Origin: Caldilineaceae bacterium bin5
Lineage (GTDB): Bacteria; Chloroflexota; Anaerolineae; Caldilineales; Caldilineaceae
Assembly: GCA_002238445.1 (NCBI GenBank)
Contig: MPML01000013.1
Span: 1 to 64,000, forward strand
Length of the DNA: 64,000 nucleotides
Reading direction: 5' to 3'
The position numbers and the translations under genes were made by a program. Below, one piece after another: positions 35,048 through 44,459 of the stretch. The notes under the pieces were generated by a model that made no database searches, was not told the DNA's origin, and was given only the letters and a program-made list of their open reading frames with translations. How positions within the stretch are numbered: the first letter of the stretch is position 1; each line of letters begins with the position of its first letter.

Positions 35048-36811
35048 CTATGTTGCGCTGGTGAGCTGCGCACGTCGGCCATCTTCGGCTTGAACAGGCT
35101 TGCCAACTGGCGGCGCCTCGTCCGCCATGGGTGTCATTCTGTCAATTTCAGCGCCGCTGGTTGAAGAACTGGTCTCCTCGTGCGGGTCATAAGTGACGAG
35201 GAAGTATTCGACTGCGTCTGAGATTGCAGTCCAGCTCGCCTCGATGATGTTGGTACTGGCGCCAACGGTGGTCCAGTTGCGCACACCATCCGAACTGGTG
35301 ATCAGCACGCGGACGGAGGCGCCTGTGCCCTGGTCGCTGTTGAGGATGCGCACCTTGTAGTCCAAAAGGTGCAGACGGTCCAGGTGGGGGAAGTAACTTT
35401 GAATCGCCTTCCGCAGCGCCAGCATTAGCGCGTTGACGGGCCCGTTGCCCTCGGCTACCTCATGGTAGACCTGTTCGCCGACCTCGACCTTGATTGTCGC
35501 TTCGGACGACAAACCGCGGCCGGCCCTGTTCGCGACCGATACCGTGTAGTCGATCAACGAGAAACTGGGCCGGTACGCTTCATCGGAACGGCGTAACATC
35601 AGATCGACACTGGCTTCAGCGCTCTCAAATTCGAAGCCGATGTTTTCCATTTCCTTGATCTGCTGAAGGACGGCGCGTTCCTTTTCGCGTGACAGGCCTT
35701 CGACGCCGAACTCGTCCGCCTTGACAGCGATATTGTCTTTGCCGCTCAGTTCACTGACGAGAACCCGCGTCTGATTGCCAATCTTCTCCGGGTCGACGTG
35801 CTGGTAGCTGTCTACGTTCTTGAGGACTGCATTGACGTGGGTGCCGCCCTTATGCGCGAACGCGCTCTGGCCCACAAAAGGCTGGTGTGTGTTGGGCCGC
35901 AGGTTGGCCAGTTCGTTGACGTAGTGGCTGAGGTCGGTCAGGTGGGCAAGCGCCCGCCGCGAAACGAGGTCGTAGCCCATTTTGAGCTGCATGTTGGCGA
36001 TGATGCTGACGAGGTTGGCGTTGCCGCAGCGCTCGCCGTAGCCGTTTACGGTGCCCTGTACGTGGCTACAGCCATTCCGGATTGCTTCCAGCGAGTTTGC
36101 GACGCCCGTGTCACCGTCGTTGTGGGCATGAATGCCGAGCCTGACGCTACCCGACCGCAGCCGTTCACTCGCAGGGCCACCGTTTTCGCTATCATTGAAG
36201 GATGCAATCTCGGCTGCCAGCGCCCGCCGTACGGAGCGCACAATTTCGCCGACCTCCCATACGAGTGCGCCCCCGTTGGTGTCGCAGAGGACAATGCTGG
36301 CCGCGCCGCCGGCAATTGCCTCTCTGAGGGTTGCCAGTGCATAGTCCGCGTTCTCTTTGTAACCGTCGAAAAAGTGCTCGGCATCGTAGATGACTTCACG
36401 GTCGTGGCGAGCGAGATAGGCTACGGACTCGCGAATCATGCGCAGATTTTCTGCCGGCGTCGTCTGCAGTACATCGCGTACATGCAGATCCCAGCTCTTG
36501 CCGAACAGCGATATAACCGGCGTGTTGGCCTCCAGCAGCAGCTGTATCTGTGGGTCGTCGGCCGGGTCTGCATCCCTTTTGCAGGTCGAGCCGAATGCCG
36601 TCAGCCGGGCATGCTTCAGGTTCAGTTCGCGCCGAGCGCGGTCGAAGAACTCCATATCCTTGGGATTGGAGCCGGGCCAGCCGCCCTCAATATAGTCAAT
36701 GCCAAACTCATCCAGACGAGCGGCGATGTGCAGTTTGTCGTCGCAACTAAGCGAGACGCCCTCAGCTTGCGTGCCGTCGCGCAGTGTCGTATCGAAAAGT
36801 TGAATCCTCAC
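35048..36811 (-). CDS. cimA: (R)-citramalate synthase
   Basis: 587 residues from the GTG at 36811 (GGAG about 9 nt upstream); ATG 36886 or TTG 36904 are alternatives, but their extra residues are unlike the family. The family catalyses acetyl-CoA plus pyruvate to citramalate, giving a threonine-independent path to 2-oxobutyrate. HMGL-like barrel motifs are visible: [46 protein letters not shown] and GIHAHNDGDTGVANSLEAI, and the C-terminal LeuA-type allosteric domain is present from about residue 420. The TLRDGTQAEGVS signature, where LeuA has GEQSPGAT, separates CimA from 2-isopropylmalate synthase. leuBCD lie upstream in the same direction and would complete the pathway. Confidence 0.9.
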   Translation of the reverse strand: MRIQLFDTTLRDGTQAEGVSLSCDDKLHIAARLDEFGIDYIEGGWPGSNPKDMEFFDRARRELNLKHARLTAFGSTCKRDADPADDPQIQLLLEANTPVISLFGKSWDLHVRDVLQTTPAENLRMIRESVAYLARHDREVIYDAEHFFDGYKENADYALATLREAIAGGAASIVLCDTNGGALVWEVGEIVRSVRRALAAEIASFNDSENGGPASERLRSGSVRLGIHAHNDGDTGVANSLEAIRNGCSHVQGTVNGYGERCGNANLVSIIANMQLKMGYDLVSRRALAHLTDLSHYVNELANLRPNTHQPFVGQSAFAHKGGTHVNAVLKNVDSYQHVDPEKIGNQTRVLVSELSGKDNIAVKADEFGVEGLSREKERAVLQQIKEMENIGFEFESAEASVDLMLRRSDEAYRPSFSLIDYTVSVANRAGRGLSSEATIKVEVGEQVYHEVAEGNGPVNALMLALRKAIQSYFPHLDRLHLLDYKVRILNSDQGTGASVRVLITSSDGVRNWTTVGASTNIIEASWTAISDAVEYFLVTYDPHEETSSSTSGAEIDRMTPMADEAPPVGKPVQAEDGRRAQLTSAT

Positions 36812-36900
36812 CTCAATTGACTCCGTATAATTGCAATAACTTCCACTTAGCTCAATGTGACCGCCGCGATTGACGGTCACTTCCATTTGACTTGCTTCCG

Positions 36901-39810
36901 TCAACCCGTCGCTTGCAGACCGGCGGCGATTCCGTTTATCGACAAAAGGATCGCCTGCCGCCAGCGGGGATCTTCATCAGGGCCTTCTTGTTCTCCCGTT
37001 GCCGTCAACTTCTGTCCACTCGCAATTCGCTGCTTGTTCAGCAACGCGACTTGGATGTAGTTGAGCGGATCGACATACGGGTTGCGCAGATTGATGCTGC
37101 GTTGCAGCCAGGGCTCGTTGTCCAGGAGAGCAGCCTGACCGGTAATCTCCAATACGAGCCGCTCTGCGCGACGAAACTCTTCCATTATCTCTGCGAAGAC
37201 CGCGCGCTGCGTTGCCGGTTCGGCCAGCGCGGCATACAGCGCCGCGATGGTCATGTCGGCCCGTCGCATTGAGAGCTGGGCTCGGTCGATGACCGTGCGG
37301 AAAAAGGGCCACTCCCGATACATCTCTTGCAAGACCGACATCTGTTGGGGCGAATCCGTTGTAAGACCGGTGCCGAGACCGTACCAGCCAGGCAGGTTTA
37401 CCCGGCTCTGCGTCCAGGCAAAAACCCAGGGAATTGCACGCAGGTCAGAAATGTCGGAGGTCTGGCGGCGCTTCGCCGGCCGCGAGCCGATATTCATCTG
37501 CGCCAGCTGTTCTATCGGCGTTGCCTCGTGAAAATATCGCAGGAAAGCCGGACTTTCGACCAGCGCCCGATATTTCTGCTCGGAGCGTTCGCTGGCCGCA
37601 TCGAGAATTTCGCTCCAACTCTCAGCAGTCGCGTAAGAAGGCTCGTTCTCTGCTTTGCCTTCCAGGGAATCCTGATAAGTCTCGCAGCTCGCCTGCAGGA
37701 CTGCGTTGACCAGTTGTTCAAGATGCCGTTGGGCGACCGCACGGTTGCTGTAACGGGCACTGATTACTTCGCCCTGTTCTGTAATCTTGATCCGGCCCTG
37801 AACGGAGCCCGGCGGCTGTGCAAGAATAGCCCGATTGGAAGGCCCGCCGCCGCGTCCGATCGAGCCGCCGCGGCCATGGAAAAGCGTCAGTTTGACGTCG
37901 TATGCACGGCATGTACTGGCCAGCTCCTGCTGCGCCTGGTAGAGCGACCAGCTCGAACGAAGGAAACCGCCATCCTTATTGGAGTCGCTATAGCCAATCA
38001 TGATTTCCTGACGGTTGCCCCGTTGCGCCAGATGTTTGCGGTAAATCGGCGATTCGAAAAGGGCACGCATGATGGCTGGCGCACCGACAAGATCTTCGAT
38101 AGTTTCAAAGAGCGGCGCAATGTCGATTTTGCCGAACAAGTCGGCGTCCTTGGCCAGCAACAGGACCTCCAACACGTGGCTGACCGAGGTTGTCATGCTG
38201 ATAATGTAGGCGCCGATGGCCTCAGGAGCGATGCGTTCATGGGCCTGGCGGATGAGGCGGAAAAGGGCGACAGTTTCGTTAGTCTCGCCGCTGTACTGGA
38301 GGCGGGCGGTCAGCGGTCGCGGGCTTTCAATCTCCTCGACCAGAAGACGGGTCTTGTCCGCTTCCGACAGTTTCATGTAGTTGAAGTTGCTATCCTGAGG
38401 TCGATAGTAACGCTGCAGCAACTCGGCCACTGCCTCAAGATGACGGCCTGAGTGCTGACGAATGTCCATCGATGCGAGATGAAAGCCGAAGATTCGTGCC
38501 TGTTGTACGAGGCGGGCGAAGCGGCCTTCAGCCAGCCGGTTGCCTTTGTTCTGGCGCAGGCTTTTCTGTATCAGTTCCAGATCCTGGATGAATTCGTCGG
38601 CATTTTGGTAGGCCCACGGATCCGGTCTCTGCGTGTACCACGATTCCCTGTTCAGCGTCAAAGTCGCCCCCAGTCGCCGGTAAATCAGGATCATTTTCTG
38701 GCGGTAGGGCTCGAGCGAGAAACGGTCCAGACGGGCTTTGTCACCGAGTGGCGCGCGTTCAATGTCGTGGGCAAGGCTGTCGAGAAACGCTTGCGAAAAG
38801 CCGCCGCGAGTACGGGCGACACTCAGATGACCGTACATGCCGACGACCGCCCGCCTGTACAGTTCCAGCGCCTGTTGCTTCTGCTGGCGCAGGGCGCCTT
38901 CAGTGACATCCTGAGTAACGAAAGGGTTTCCGTCGCGGTCTCCGCCAATCCACGAACCGTAGCGCAAGAAAGTGGGCAAACTGAAGCCAGGATCGGTTGG
39001 CCCGCCGCCTTCGTCAGGATATTCCTTCAGCAGCGCACGCTGCAACTCGTCGTAGATTTCCGGCAACAGGTCGAACAGTGTGGTGTCAAAGAAATAGAGC
39101 CCTTCTCGGACTTCGTCCAGGACATCGGGGCGGCGTTCCCGGTTCACATCGCTCTGCCACAGTGACACTACGATCTCACGAATCTGTTCCCACGTTCTCG
39201 TTTTTTCACTGGGCAGCAGGACGTGATCATCCAGTTCACGTAACAGTCGCGAAAGATCGAGCAGCTTCAGGAGAATCGTTCGCCGTTTCGCTTCGGTTGG
39301 ATGAGCGGTAAAGACAGGTTTTATCAGCATCTCTTCGAGCAGGCTGCGCATCTCTTGCGCCGGCGTCCCAGCTGTTCGAAGTCGACTGACCGCCGCCTGA
39401 ATCGTCTCGGGCATGGGCGGGCCGCTTTCTTCGGCTCGCGCGGCGCGCTGGCGTACAACGCGGACGCGCTGCTGCTCCTCTGCCAGGTTTATAAGCTGGA
39501 AGTAGGACGTGAATGCTTTAAGCACACCGAGTGTAGCGTCCAAATCTTCCACCAACTTTGCAGTCAGGCGCTCGATCTGGGGACCCGCACTCCGATCTCC
39601 TTGGCGCTGAGCACGAGTGAGACGACGCAACTCCTCGACGAGGTCGAAGATCGCCTGGCCCTCCTGCTCTACTATGGTTTCCCCCAGCACGTTTCCCAGC
39701 TGGCGAACTGTCCAGCGCAAACGGCTGTCGGCGTCGGCTTGCGCGGACAAGCCCCCACCAGGGGTATCACTTTCTGATCTGTTTCGAACCTGGCTCGTCA
39801 GAGTAGCCAT
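36901..39810 (-). CDS. ppc: Phosphoenolpyruvate carboxylase
   Basis: 969 residues, close to the bacterial norm. It fixes bicarbonate onto PEP to make oxaloacetate. Catalytic histidine in FTAHPTEAKRRTILL, the glycine-rich loops FHGRGGSIGRGGGPSNRAI and GYSDSNKDGGFLRSSWSL, and a C-terminus (SINGIAAGLQATG) ending in the typical NG-A-G-x-x-TG block confirm a complete protein. It sits between leuB and cimA in the branched-chain operon; oxaloacetate would also feed aspartate-family amino acids. The stop is about 90 bp upstream of the chosen cimA start. Confidence 0.97.
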   Translation of the reverse strand: MATLTSQVRNRSESDTPGGGLSAQADADSRLRWTVRQLGNVLGETIVEQEGQAIFDLVEELRRLTRAQRQGDRSAGPQIERLTAKLVEDLDATLGVLKAFTSYFQLINLAEEQQRVRVVRQRAARAEESGPPMPETIQAAVSRLRTAGTPAQEMRSLLEEMLIKPVFTAHPTEAKRRTILLKLLDLSRLLRELDDHVLLPSEKTRTWEQIREIVVSLWQSDVNRERRPDVLDEVREGLYFFDTTLFDLLPEIYDELQRALLKEYPDEGGGPTDPGFSLPTFLRYGSWIGGDRDGNPFVTQDVTEGALRQQKQQALELYRRAVVGMYGHLSVARTRGGFSQAFLDSLAHDIERAPLGDKARLDRFSLEPYRQKMILIYRRLGATLTLNRESWYTQRPDPWAYQNADEFIQDLELIQKSLRQNKGNRLAEGRFARLVQQARIFGFHLASMDIRQHSGRHLEAVAELLQRYYRPQDSNFNYMKLSEADKTRLLVEEIESPRPLTARLQYSGETNETVALFRLIRQAHERIAPEAIGAYIISMTTSVSHVLEVLLLAKDADLFGKIDIAPLFETIEDLVGAPAIMRALFESPIYRKHLAQRGNRQEIMIGYSDSNKDGGFLRSSWSLYQAQQELASTCRAYDVKLTLFHGRGGSIGRGGGPSNRAILAQPPGSVQGRIKITEQGEVISARYSNRAVAQRHLEQLVNAVLQASCETYQDSLEGKAENEPSYATAESWSEILDAASERSEQKYRALVESPAFLRYFHEATPIEQLAQMNIGSRPAKRRQTSDISDLRAIPWVFAWTQSRVNLPGWYGLGTGLTTDSPQQMSVLQEMYREWPFFRTVIDRAQLSMRRADMTIAALYAALAEPATQRAVFAEIMEEFRRAERLVLEITGQAALLDNEPWLQRSINLRNPYVDPLNYIQVALLNKQRIASGQKLTATGEQEGPDEDPRWRQAILLSINGIAAGLQATG

Positions 39811-39903
39811 TCAGCTACCCTGCTTTGGGAACTCATGAATCGTTCCTCTTACAACTGACAGGGCGGTGTGCCCCAAAAAATCAACTGCCGTAACGAACTA
39901 CCC

Positions 39904-40992
39904 TTACGCCCCCCGCACTTCCTGCGCTACCAGATCCCCCAGCACTTCAGTGCCGGCTGACTCCGTCCCAGGCTGGGCGATGTCCGGCGTGCGCACGCCC
40001 ATGGCCAGAACTGCATCGACTGCCGATTCGACTACCGCCGCCTCCTCGTCCAGCCCGAGGCTGTAGCGCAAGAGCATGGCGCAGCTCAGAATTGCTGCCA
40101 GAGGGTTGGCGATTCCTTGGCCGGCGATGTCGGGCGCGCTGCCATGGATCGGTTCATAAAGACCGAGAGGCAGATTGTGCCGGTTGTTGACATCACCCAA
40201 GCTGGCTGAAGGCAGCATGCCCATGGAACCGGCCAGCATCGACGCCTCATCCGTGAGAATATCACCGAACAGGTTGCCGGCTACGATCACGTCGAAATCA
40301 GCCGGCCGGCGGATCAGGTGCATGGCCATTGCGTCGACAAGAATGTGCTCGACTTCCAATTCGGGGTAGTCGGCAAGCGCTTCAGTGGCAACGCCGCGCC
40401 AAAGACGCGACGAGGCCAGCACGTTGGCCTTGTCGACGCTGGCAATCTTGCGCTTGCGCTCCATGGCTGAGTCCGCGGCCAGCCGCACGACCCGATCAAT
40501 TTCCGGCCGTGTATAGAGCATGGTGTCGTAGGCCTCGAAATTGTCGTCTGGCTCCTTGCGGTCACCGAAGTAAATGCCTCCGGTCAACTCGCGCACGACC
40601 AGCAGATCGACACCCTCCAGTACCTCTTCCTTGATGGAGCTCGCGGAGAGCAGTTGCGGCTGGAGCTTGACCGGGCGCAGATTGGCGAAAAGGTCCAGGC
40701 CTTTGCGCAGCGCAAGTACGCCGCGTTCTGGCCTGTCGGGCGAATCGGGACCATCCCACTTTGGCCCGCCAACCGCGCCCAGCAGGACGGCCTCAGCCGC
40801 GGCAGCGGCCGCCAACGTCTCCTCAGGCAGACTGGTGCCAAACTGGTCAATCGCGCCTCCCCCGATAATCTGATGGTCAAACGCAAAACCGTGGCCGAAC
40901 CGATCAGCTACAACCGCCAGGATTTTCTTGGCCTCCGCCGTGACTTCCGGGCCGATGCCATCGCCGTCCAAAATAACAATCGTTGCATCCAT
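39904..40992 (-). CDS. leuB: 3-isopropylmalate dehydrogenase
   Basis: 362 residues. Begins [20 protein letters not shown], the characteristic IPMDH/ICDH start. Also [30 protein letters not shown], and the metal-binding [17 protein letters not shown] segment with [20 protein letters not shown], the NAD-binding region. Oxidatively decarboxylates 3-isopropylmalate, and by analogy methylmalate in the citramalate route. It lies 93 bp upstream of ppc and downstream of a methyltransferase gene. An ATG start is unambiguous. Confidence 0.97.
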   Translation of the reverse strand: MDATIVILDGDGIGPEVTAEAKKILAVVADRFGHGFAFDHQIIGGGAIDQFGTSLPEETLAAAAAAEAVLLGAVGGPKWDGPDSPDRPERGVLALRKGLDLFANLRPVKLQPQLLSASSIKEEVLEGVDLLVVRELTGGIYFGDRKEPDDNFEAYDTMLYTRPEIDRVVRLAADSAMERKRKIASVDKANVLASSRLWRGVATEALADYPELEVEHILVDAMAMHLIRRPADFDVIVAGNLFGDILTDEASMLAGSMGMLPSASLGDVNNRHNLPLGLYEPIHGSAPDIAGQGIANPLAAILSCAMLLRYSLGLDEEAAVVESAVDAVLAMGVRTPDIAQPGTESAGTEVLGDLVAQEVRGA

Positions 40993-41203
40993 TCGTTAGA
41001 TTTCCTTCTTAAGTACCGCCTCGGGTTCGTGATATCTCTCCTCGAGTGCGGGCGTCGAAATGGCTTGTGCGAGAAACCGCTATTATTGCTTACCTAACAA
41101 CCCGAATTCGAATCTGGTCCGGTGAACCAATCATGTGAGATTGTGATGGTATTTCCTCGTGGCATTCCACAAAGTCGCCAATTGAGAAATCCTGCATTTA
41201 CTG

Positions 41204-42010
41204 CTATTCCAGGTATTCAATATCATCCTCTGTCATCTGCGGTCGCCTTCCGCCAAAAACGGCTAGCTCAAAAACTTTGAAGTAACAGTCTACATCTTCA
41301 AAGCCGATGTCGCGTAGCCATTCGCATTGCAACTCAACCGAAGCCAGAATATTTTCCTGTTTGTCATCGCGCTTGTGGTACGCACTGGCGACCTGGTCGC
41401 GTGTCTGGGCGTCGCCGCCAGTCAACTGACTTGCCCACAGGCTGTCGATGAAATAGTCGTCATACAGGGCCTCAATCCGGCGTGTGGACGAGGAGACATG
41501 CTCAATGTTCACGAAGACACCGCCCTGCAACAGCAAGTCGAAGATGTCCGTGTATACCTGGCTCTTGACGGCATCGGGTTGGTGATGGATGGAAAAGCCG
41601 GAGACGATCACATCGAAAGGAGCATGACTGGAGACGACGTCAAACCAGGAGGGGTCGGAGTAGTCAACTGACGAAACATGGAGCGATTTGCTGTAGGCCC
41701 GCAGATTGTGCAGTGCAGCCTGCAGCATTGGCACTGAGAAGTCGACCAAAGTACCCTTGGCGTGTGGATATTTTTCCAATATTGTCGCCGCCAGGATACC
41801 ATCGCCGCAGCCGAGGTCAAGGAAATTTCGTACCTGTTGCTCTCCCTGCGTCTGGTCCTCTTCCGGCCCGGCAATGACGCGCATCATCACATCCAACTGG
41901 ATCTGGGCCAGTGGGACGCTTTTGCGGACATTTCGCAAGAAATTGTCGACCAGAGAGGGGTCTCTCCACACCGAACTCTTGCCATCCACCGGAGGCGCGC
42001 CTGTTGTCAT
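41204..42010 (-). CDS. Class I SAM-dependent methyltransferase
   Basis: 268 residues. SAM-binding motif I is NFLDLGCGDGILAATILEKY (about 80-100), followed by motif II-like GTLVDFSVPMLQAA, and SSVDYSDP and FDVIVSGFSIHHQPDAVKSQ later, typical of small-molecule methyltransferases. The substrate is not deducible. It lies 90 bp downstream of leuD and 210 bp upstream of leuB, in an otherwise pure leucine-biosynthesis stretch, on the same strand. No link of methylation to leucine synthesis is known to me, so it may simply be a passenger gene. Confidence 0.86.
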   Translation of the reverse strand: MTTGAPPVDGKSSVWRDPSLVDNFLRNVRKSVPLAQIQLDVMMRVIAGPEEDQTQGEQQVRNFLDLGCGDGILAATILEKYPHAKGTLVDFSVPMLQAALHNLRAYSKSLHVSSVDYSDPSWFDVVSSHAPFDVIVSGFSIHHQPDAVKSQVYTDIFDLLLQGGVFVNIEHVSSSTRRIEALYDDYFIDSLWASQLTGGDAQTRDQVASAYHKRDDKQENILASVELQCEWLRDIGFEDVDCYFKVFELAVFGGRRPQMTEDDIEYLE

Positions 42011-42100
42011 TCCGCTTCATCCCAATTCGGTATACCAGTCTTCGGTCTGATGTCGCCACAGCCGGCTCTTCTGCACAGGGCGACGCGAAACCAAGAACTG

Positions 42101-42715
42101 TCAGAGTGACGCCGCGGCCTCGAAGGCGCTTATCTGCTCCTCCTTGTCCAGAAGATAGCCCAGGTCGTCCAGGCCGCGCAGCATACACTGCTTGCGGAAA
42201 GGATCGATCTCGAATGACCAGGAGCCATCCGAAGCCGCGTTGCCGCCGTCAAAACCCGGCACTGTAACGGTCTGGCTTGGCAGGTCGATGCTGATGCTTG
42301 TATGCGGAACTTCCTCGATCAGATCAAGCAACTGGCTGACAGTGTCTTCCGGCATTCTGATCGGCAACAGTCCGTTCTTCAGGCTGTTGTTGTAGAAGAT
42401 GTCAGCGAATGCTGGTGAAATCACCGCCCGAAATCCGTATTGGTTGAGAGCCCAGACCGCATGCTCGCGGCTGGAACCGATGCCGAAATTGCGGCCGGCC
42501 ACCACTATTTCAGATCCCTGATATTGGGGCTGATTGAGAACGAAATCAGGATTCGGGCTGCCATCGCGATTGTATCGCCACCAGGAGAACAGCCCATCTC
42601 CCATTCCCTCCTGCGTGACGGCGGTGAGATAGCGGGCCGGAATTATCTGATCGGTGTCGACGTTTTCGGTTCGCAGCGGCAGCGCCGTCGCCTTCAAGGT
42701 CGTGAAAGGTTGCAT
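42101..42715 (-). CDS. leuD: 3-isopropylmalate dehydratase small subunit
   Basis: 204 residues. LeuD motif RTENVDTDQIIPARYL near the N-terminus and GRNFGIGSSREHAVWALNQY in the middle, with SPAFADIFYNNSLKNGLLPI, are diagnostic of the isopropylmalate isomerase small subunit. It pairs with LeuC to convert 2-isopropylmalate to 3-isopropylmalate (and citramalate to methylmalate). The start overlaps the leuC stop by one base (TGATG), so translation is coupled. Confidence 0.97.
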   Translation of the reverse strand: MQPFTTLKATALPLRTENVDTDQIIPARYLTAVTQEGMGDGLFSWWRYNRDGSPNPDFVLNQPQYQGSEIVVAGRNFGIGSSREHAVWALNQYGFRAVISPAFADIFYNNSLKNGLLPIRMPEDTVSQLLDLIEEVPHTSISIDLPSQTVTVPGFDGGNAASDGSWSFEIDPFRKQCMLRGLDDLGYLLDKEEQISAFEAAASL

Positions 42716-44118
42716 CAGAGAATCTCCCGCACATCGGTGACACGCCCGTTAATTGCTGCTGCTGCTGCCATGATTGGGCTCATGAGCAGCGAACGGCTGC
42801 CCGGCCCCTGCCTGCCCATAAAGTTTCGATTGCTTGTGCTTGCCACGTACTTGCCTTCGCCCGCCTTGTCATCATTCATGGCCAGACACATGCTGCAGCC
42901 CGCGCCGCGCCATTCAAAGCCGGCCTCACTGAAGATGCGGTCGAGTCCCTCGGACTCCGCTTGCGCTTTGACGGCCTTGGATCCAGGCACGACAAGCGCC
43001 TCCACATGTGCCGGGACGCGGCCGCCCTTAGCGATGGCGGCTGCCGCCCGCAGGTCTTCGATGCGGCTGTTTGTGCAGGAGCCAATGAAAACGATATCCA
43101 CATGCTGGCCTTCGATAGGTTGACCTTCGGACAGGCCCATATATTCGAGCGCGTTCTGCAGGCTGCGCCTTTCCGCCGGGTCTTCCAGGTCACTCGCTCT
43201 GGGCACGCGTTCGGTCACGCCTACTCCCTGGCCGGGGTTGGTTCCGTAGGTCACCATTGGCGCAAGAGATGACGCGTCCAGAGTCAGCTCCCGGTCAAAT
43301 TCTGCATCTTCATCCGTCTGCAAAGTGCGCCAATAGGCGACAGCCCGGTCCCAGTCGTCGCCTTTGGGCGCGAACTCGCGCCCTTTGATGTAATCGAAGG
43401 TGGTCTCGTCCGGCGCAATCAGGCCTGCGCGGGCCCCGCCCTCAATGCTCATATTGCATATCGTCATTCGGCTGGCCATGTCTAGCGCCCGGATTGCCGG
43501 GCCGCGGTATTCGAAGACATGACCGGCCCCGCCGCCGGCGCCGTTCTTGGCGATAATTGCGAGGATAATATCTTTAGCTGTGATTCCCAGGCCCAGCGAA
43601 CCTTCAACATTGATTGCAAACGTCTTCGCCTGCGCCTGCATAAGGCACTGCGTCGCCAGTACATAACCGACTTCGCTGGTACCGATGCCGAACGCCAGCG
43701 CGCCAAACGCGCCATGCGTGCTGGTGTGGCTGTCGCCGCACACGATCGTCATTCCTGGCTGGGTGACGCCCAATTCCGGTCCAATCACGTGAACGATACC
43801 CTGAATATCTCCCTCGATATCGTAGAGTGGAACGTCGAAATCAGCGCAGTTCTGGCGCAGCGCGCGCACCTGCGTGGCCGCGTCTTCCGGCCAGTCGACC
43901 TCCACCGCCCCGATTCGTGTCGGAATGGCGTGGTCCATCGTGGCGAAGGTTTTGTCTGGGCGCCGCACGGGCAATCCCCGCGCACGAAGCGTGTCAAATG
44001 CCTGCGGGGAGGTGACTTCGTGCACAAGGTGGGCGTCGATATACAGCACAGCCGGCGCGCCTTCATCCTGCGCTATGACGTGTGAATCCCAGATTTTCTC
44101 GAACAGCGTCTTTCCCAT
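42715..44118 (-). CDS. leuC: 3-isopropylmalate dehydratase large subunit
   Basis: 467 residues from ATG 44118; an in-frame extension to 44427 runs into a MITE-like element and is rejected. Aconitase-family large subunit: [20 protein letters not shown], the [4Fe-4S] cysteines in [16 protein letters not shown] and [11 protein letters not shown], and [15 protein letters not shown] near the C-terminus. It forms the isomerase with LeuD. MITE copy E is inserted 45 bp upstream of the start codon, so its promoter or Shine-Dalgarno context may have been altered. Confidence 0.96.
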   Translation of the reverse strand: MGKTLFEKIWDSHVIAQDEGAPAVLYIDAHLVHEVTSPQAFDTLRARGLPVRRPDKTFATMDHAIPTRIGAVEVDWPEDAATQVRALRQNCADFDVPLYDIEGDIQGIVHVIGPELGVTQPGMTIVCGDSHTSTHGAFGALAFGIGTSEVGYVLATQCLMQAQAKTFAINVEGSLGLGITAKDIILAIIAKNGAGGGAGHVFEYRGPAIRALDMASRMTICNMSIEGGARAGLIAPDETTFDYIKGREFAPKGDDWDRAVAYWRTLQTDEDAEFDRELTLDASSLAPMVTYGTNPGQGVGVTERVPRASDLEDPAERRSLQNALEYMGLSEGQPIEGQHVDIVFIGSCTNSRIEDLRAAAAIAKGGRVPAHVEALVVPGSKAVKAQAESEGLDRIFSEAGFEWRGAGCSMCLAMNDDKAGEGKYVASTSNRNFMGRQGPGSRSLLMSPIMAAAAAINGRVTDVREIL

Positions 44119-44163
44119 TCTCGATATCCTTACCTGAATCTTCTTGGCAAATTTAGAACCAAC

Positions 44164-44448
44164 GTAACTACTCAGCCGCAACTGATTCGCAGCCCTGAAA
44201 GAGGCGAGCAAAGGTGTTCTTTCTCCCCTCAATGTTGTATTTTTGGCGGTCGGGCCTTCGGCCCTCCCTTGTGCAGGGGCTGCGCCCCCGCAACGCCCCC
44301 CTACAAAACCATGCCTCACCGACCGTGTGCCTTCTTCGCAACCTGTCGGCTGGCGAGCATGGCGGCGGCTGCACACCAGTTGCGTCACCAAGAGCCTGAA
44401 TGGTTCCAAGGATGACTGGCTGGTCAACTGCTGTGGCTTAGAAGTTAC
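44164..44448. mobile_element. MITE-like element, copy E, with perfect 8-bp target duplication
   Basis: 285 bp. Left end GTAACTACTCAGCCGC and reverse complement of right end GTAACTTCTAAGCCAC. Flanked by GAACCAAC at 44156-44163 and again at 44449-44456, a perfect 8-bp direct repeat. It closely matches copy B over almost its whole length. Inserted between gltD and leuC, 45 bp upstream of the leuC ATG. The GC-rich internal hairpins could act on transcripts passing through it. Confidence 0.93.
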
Positions 44449-44459
44449 GAACCAACCGC

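Noticed and set aside
44119..44427. In-frame N-terminal extension of leuC through the MITE region
   Set aside because: The extension is the mobile element read in a chance frame; the conserved LeuC start is at 44118.
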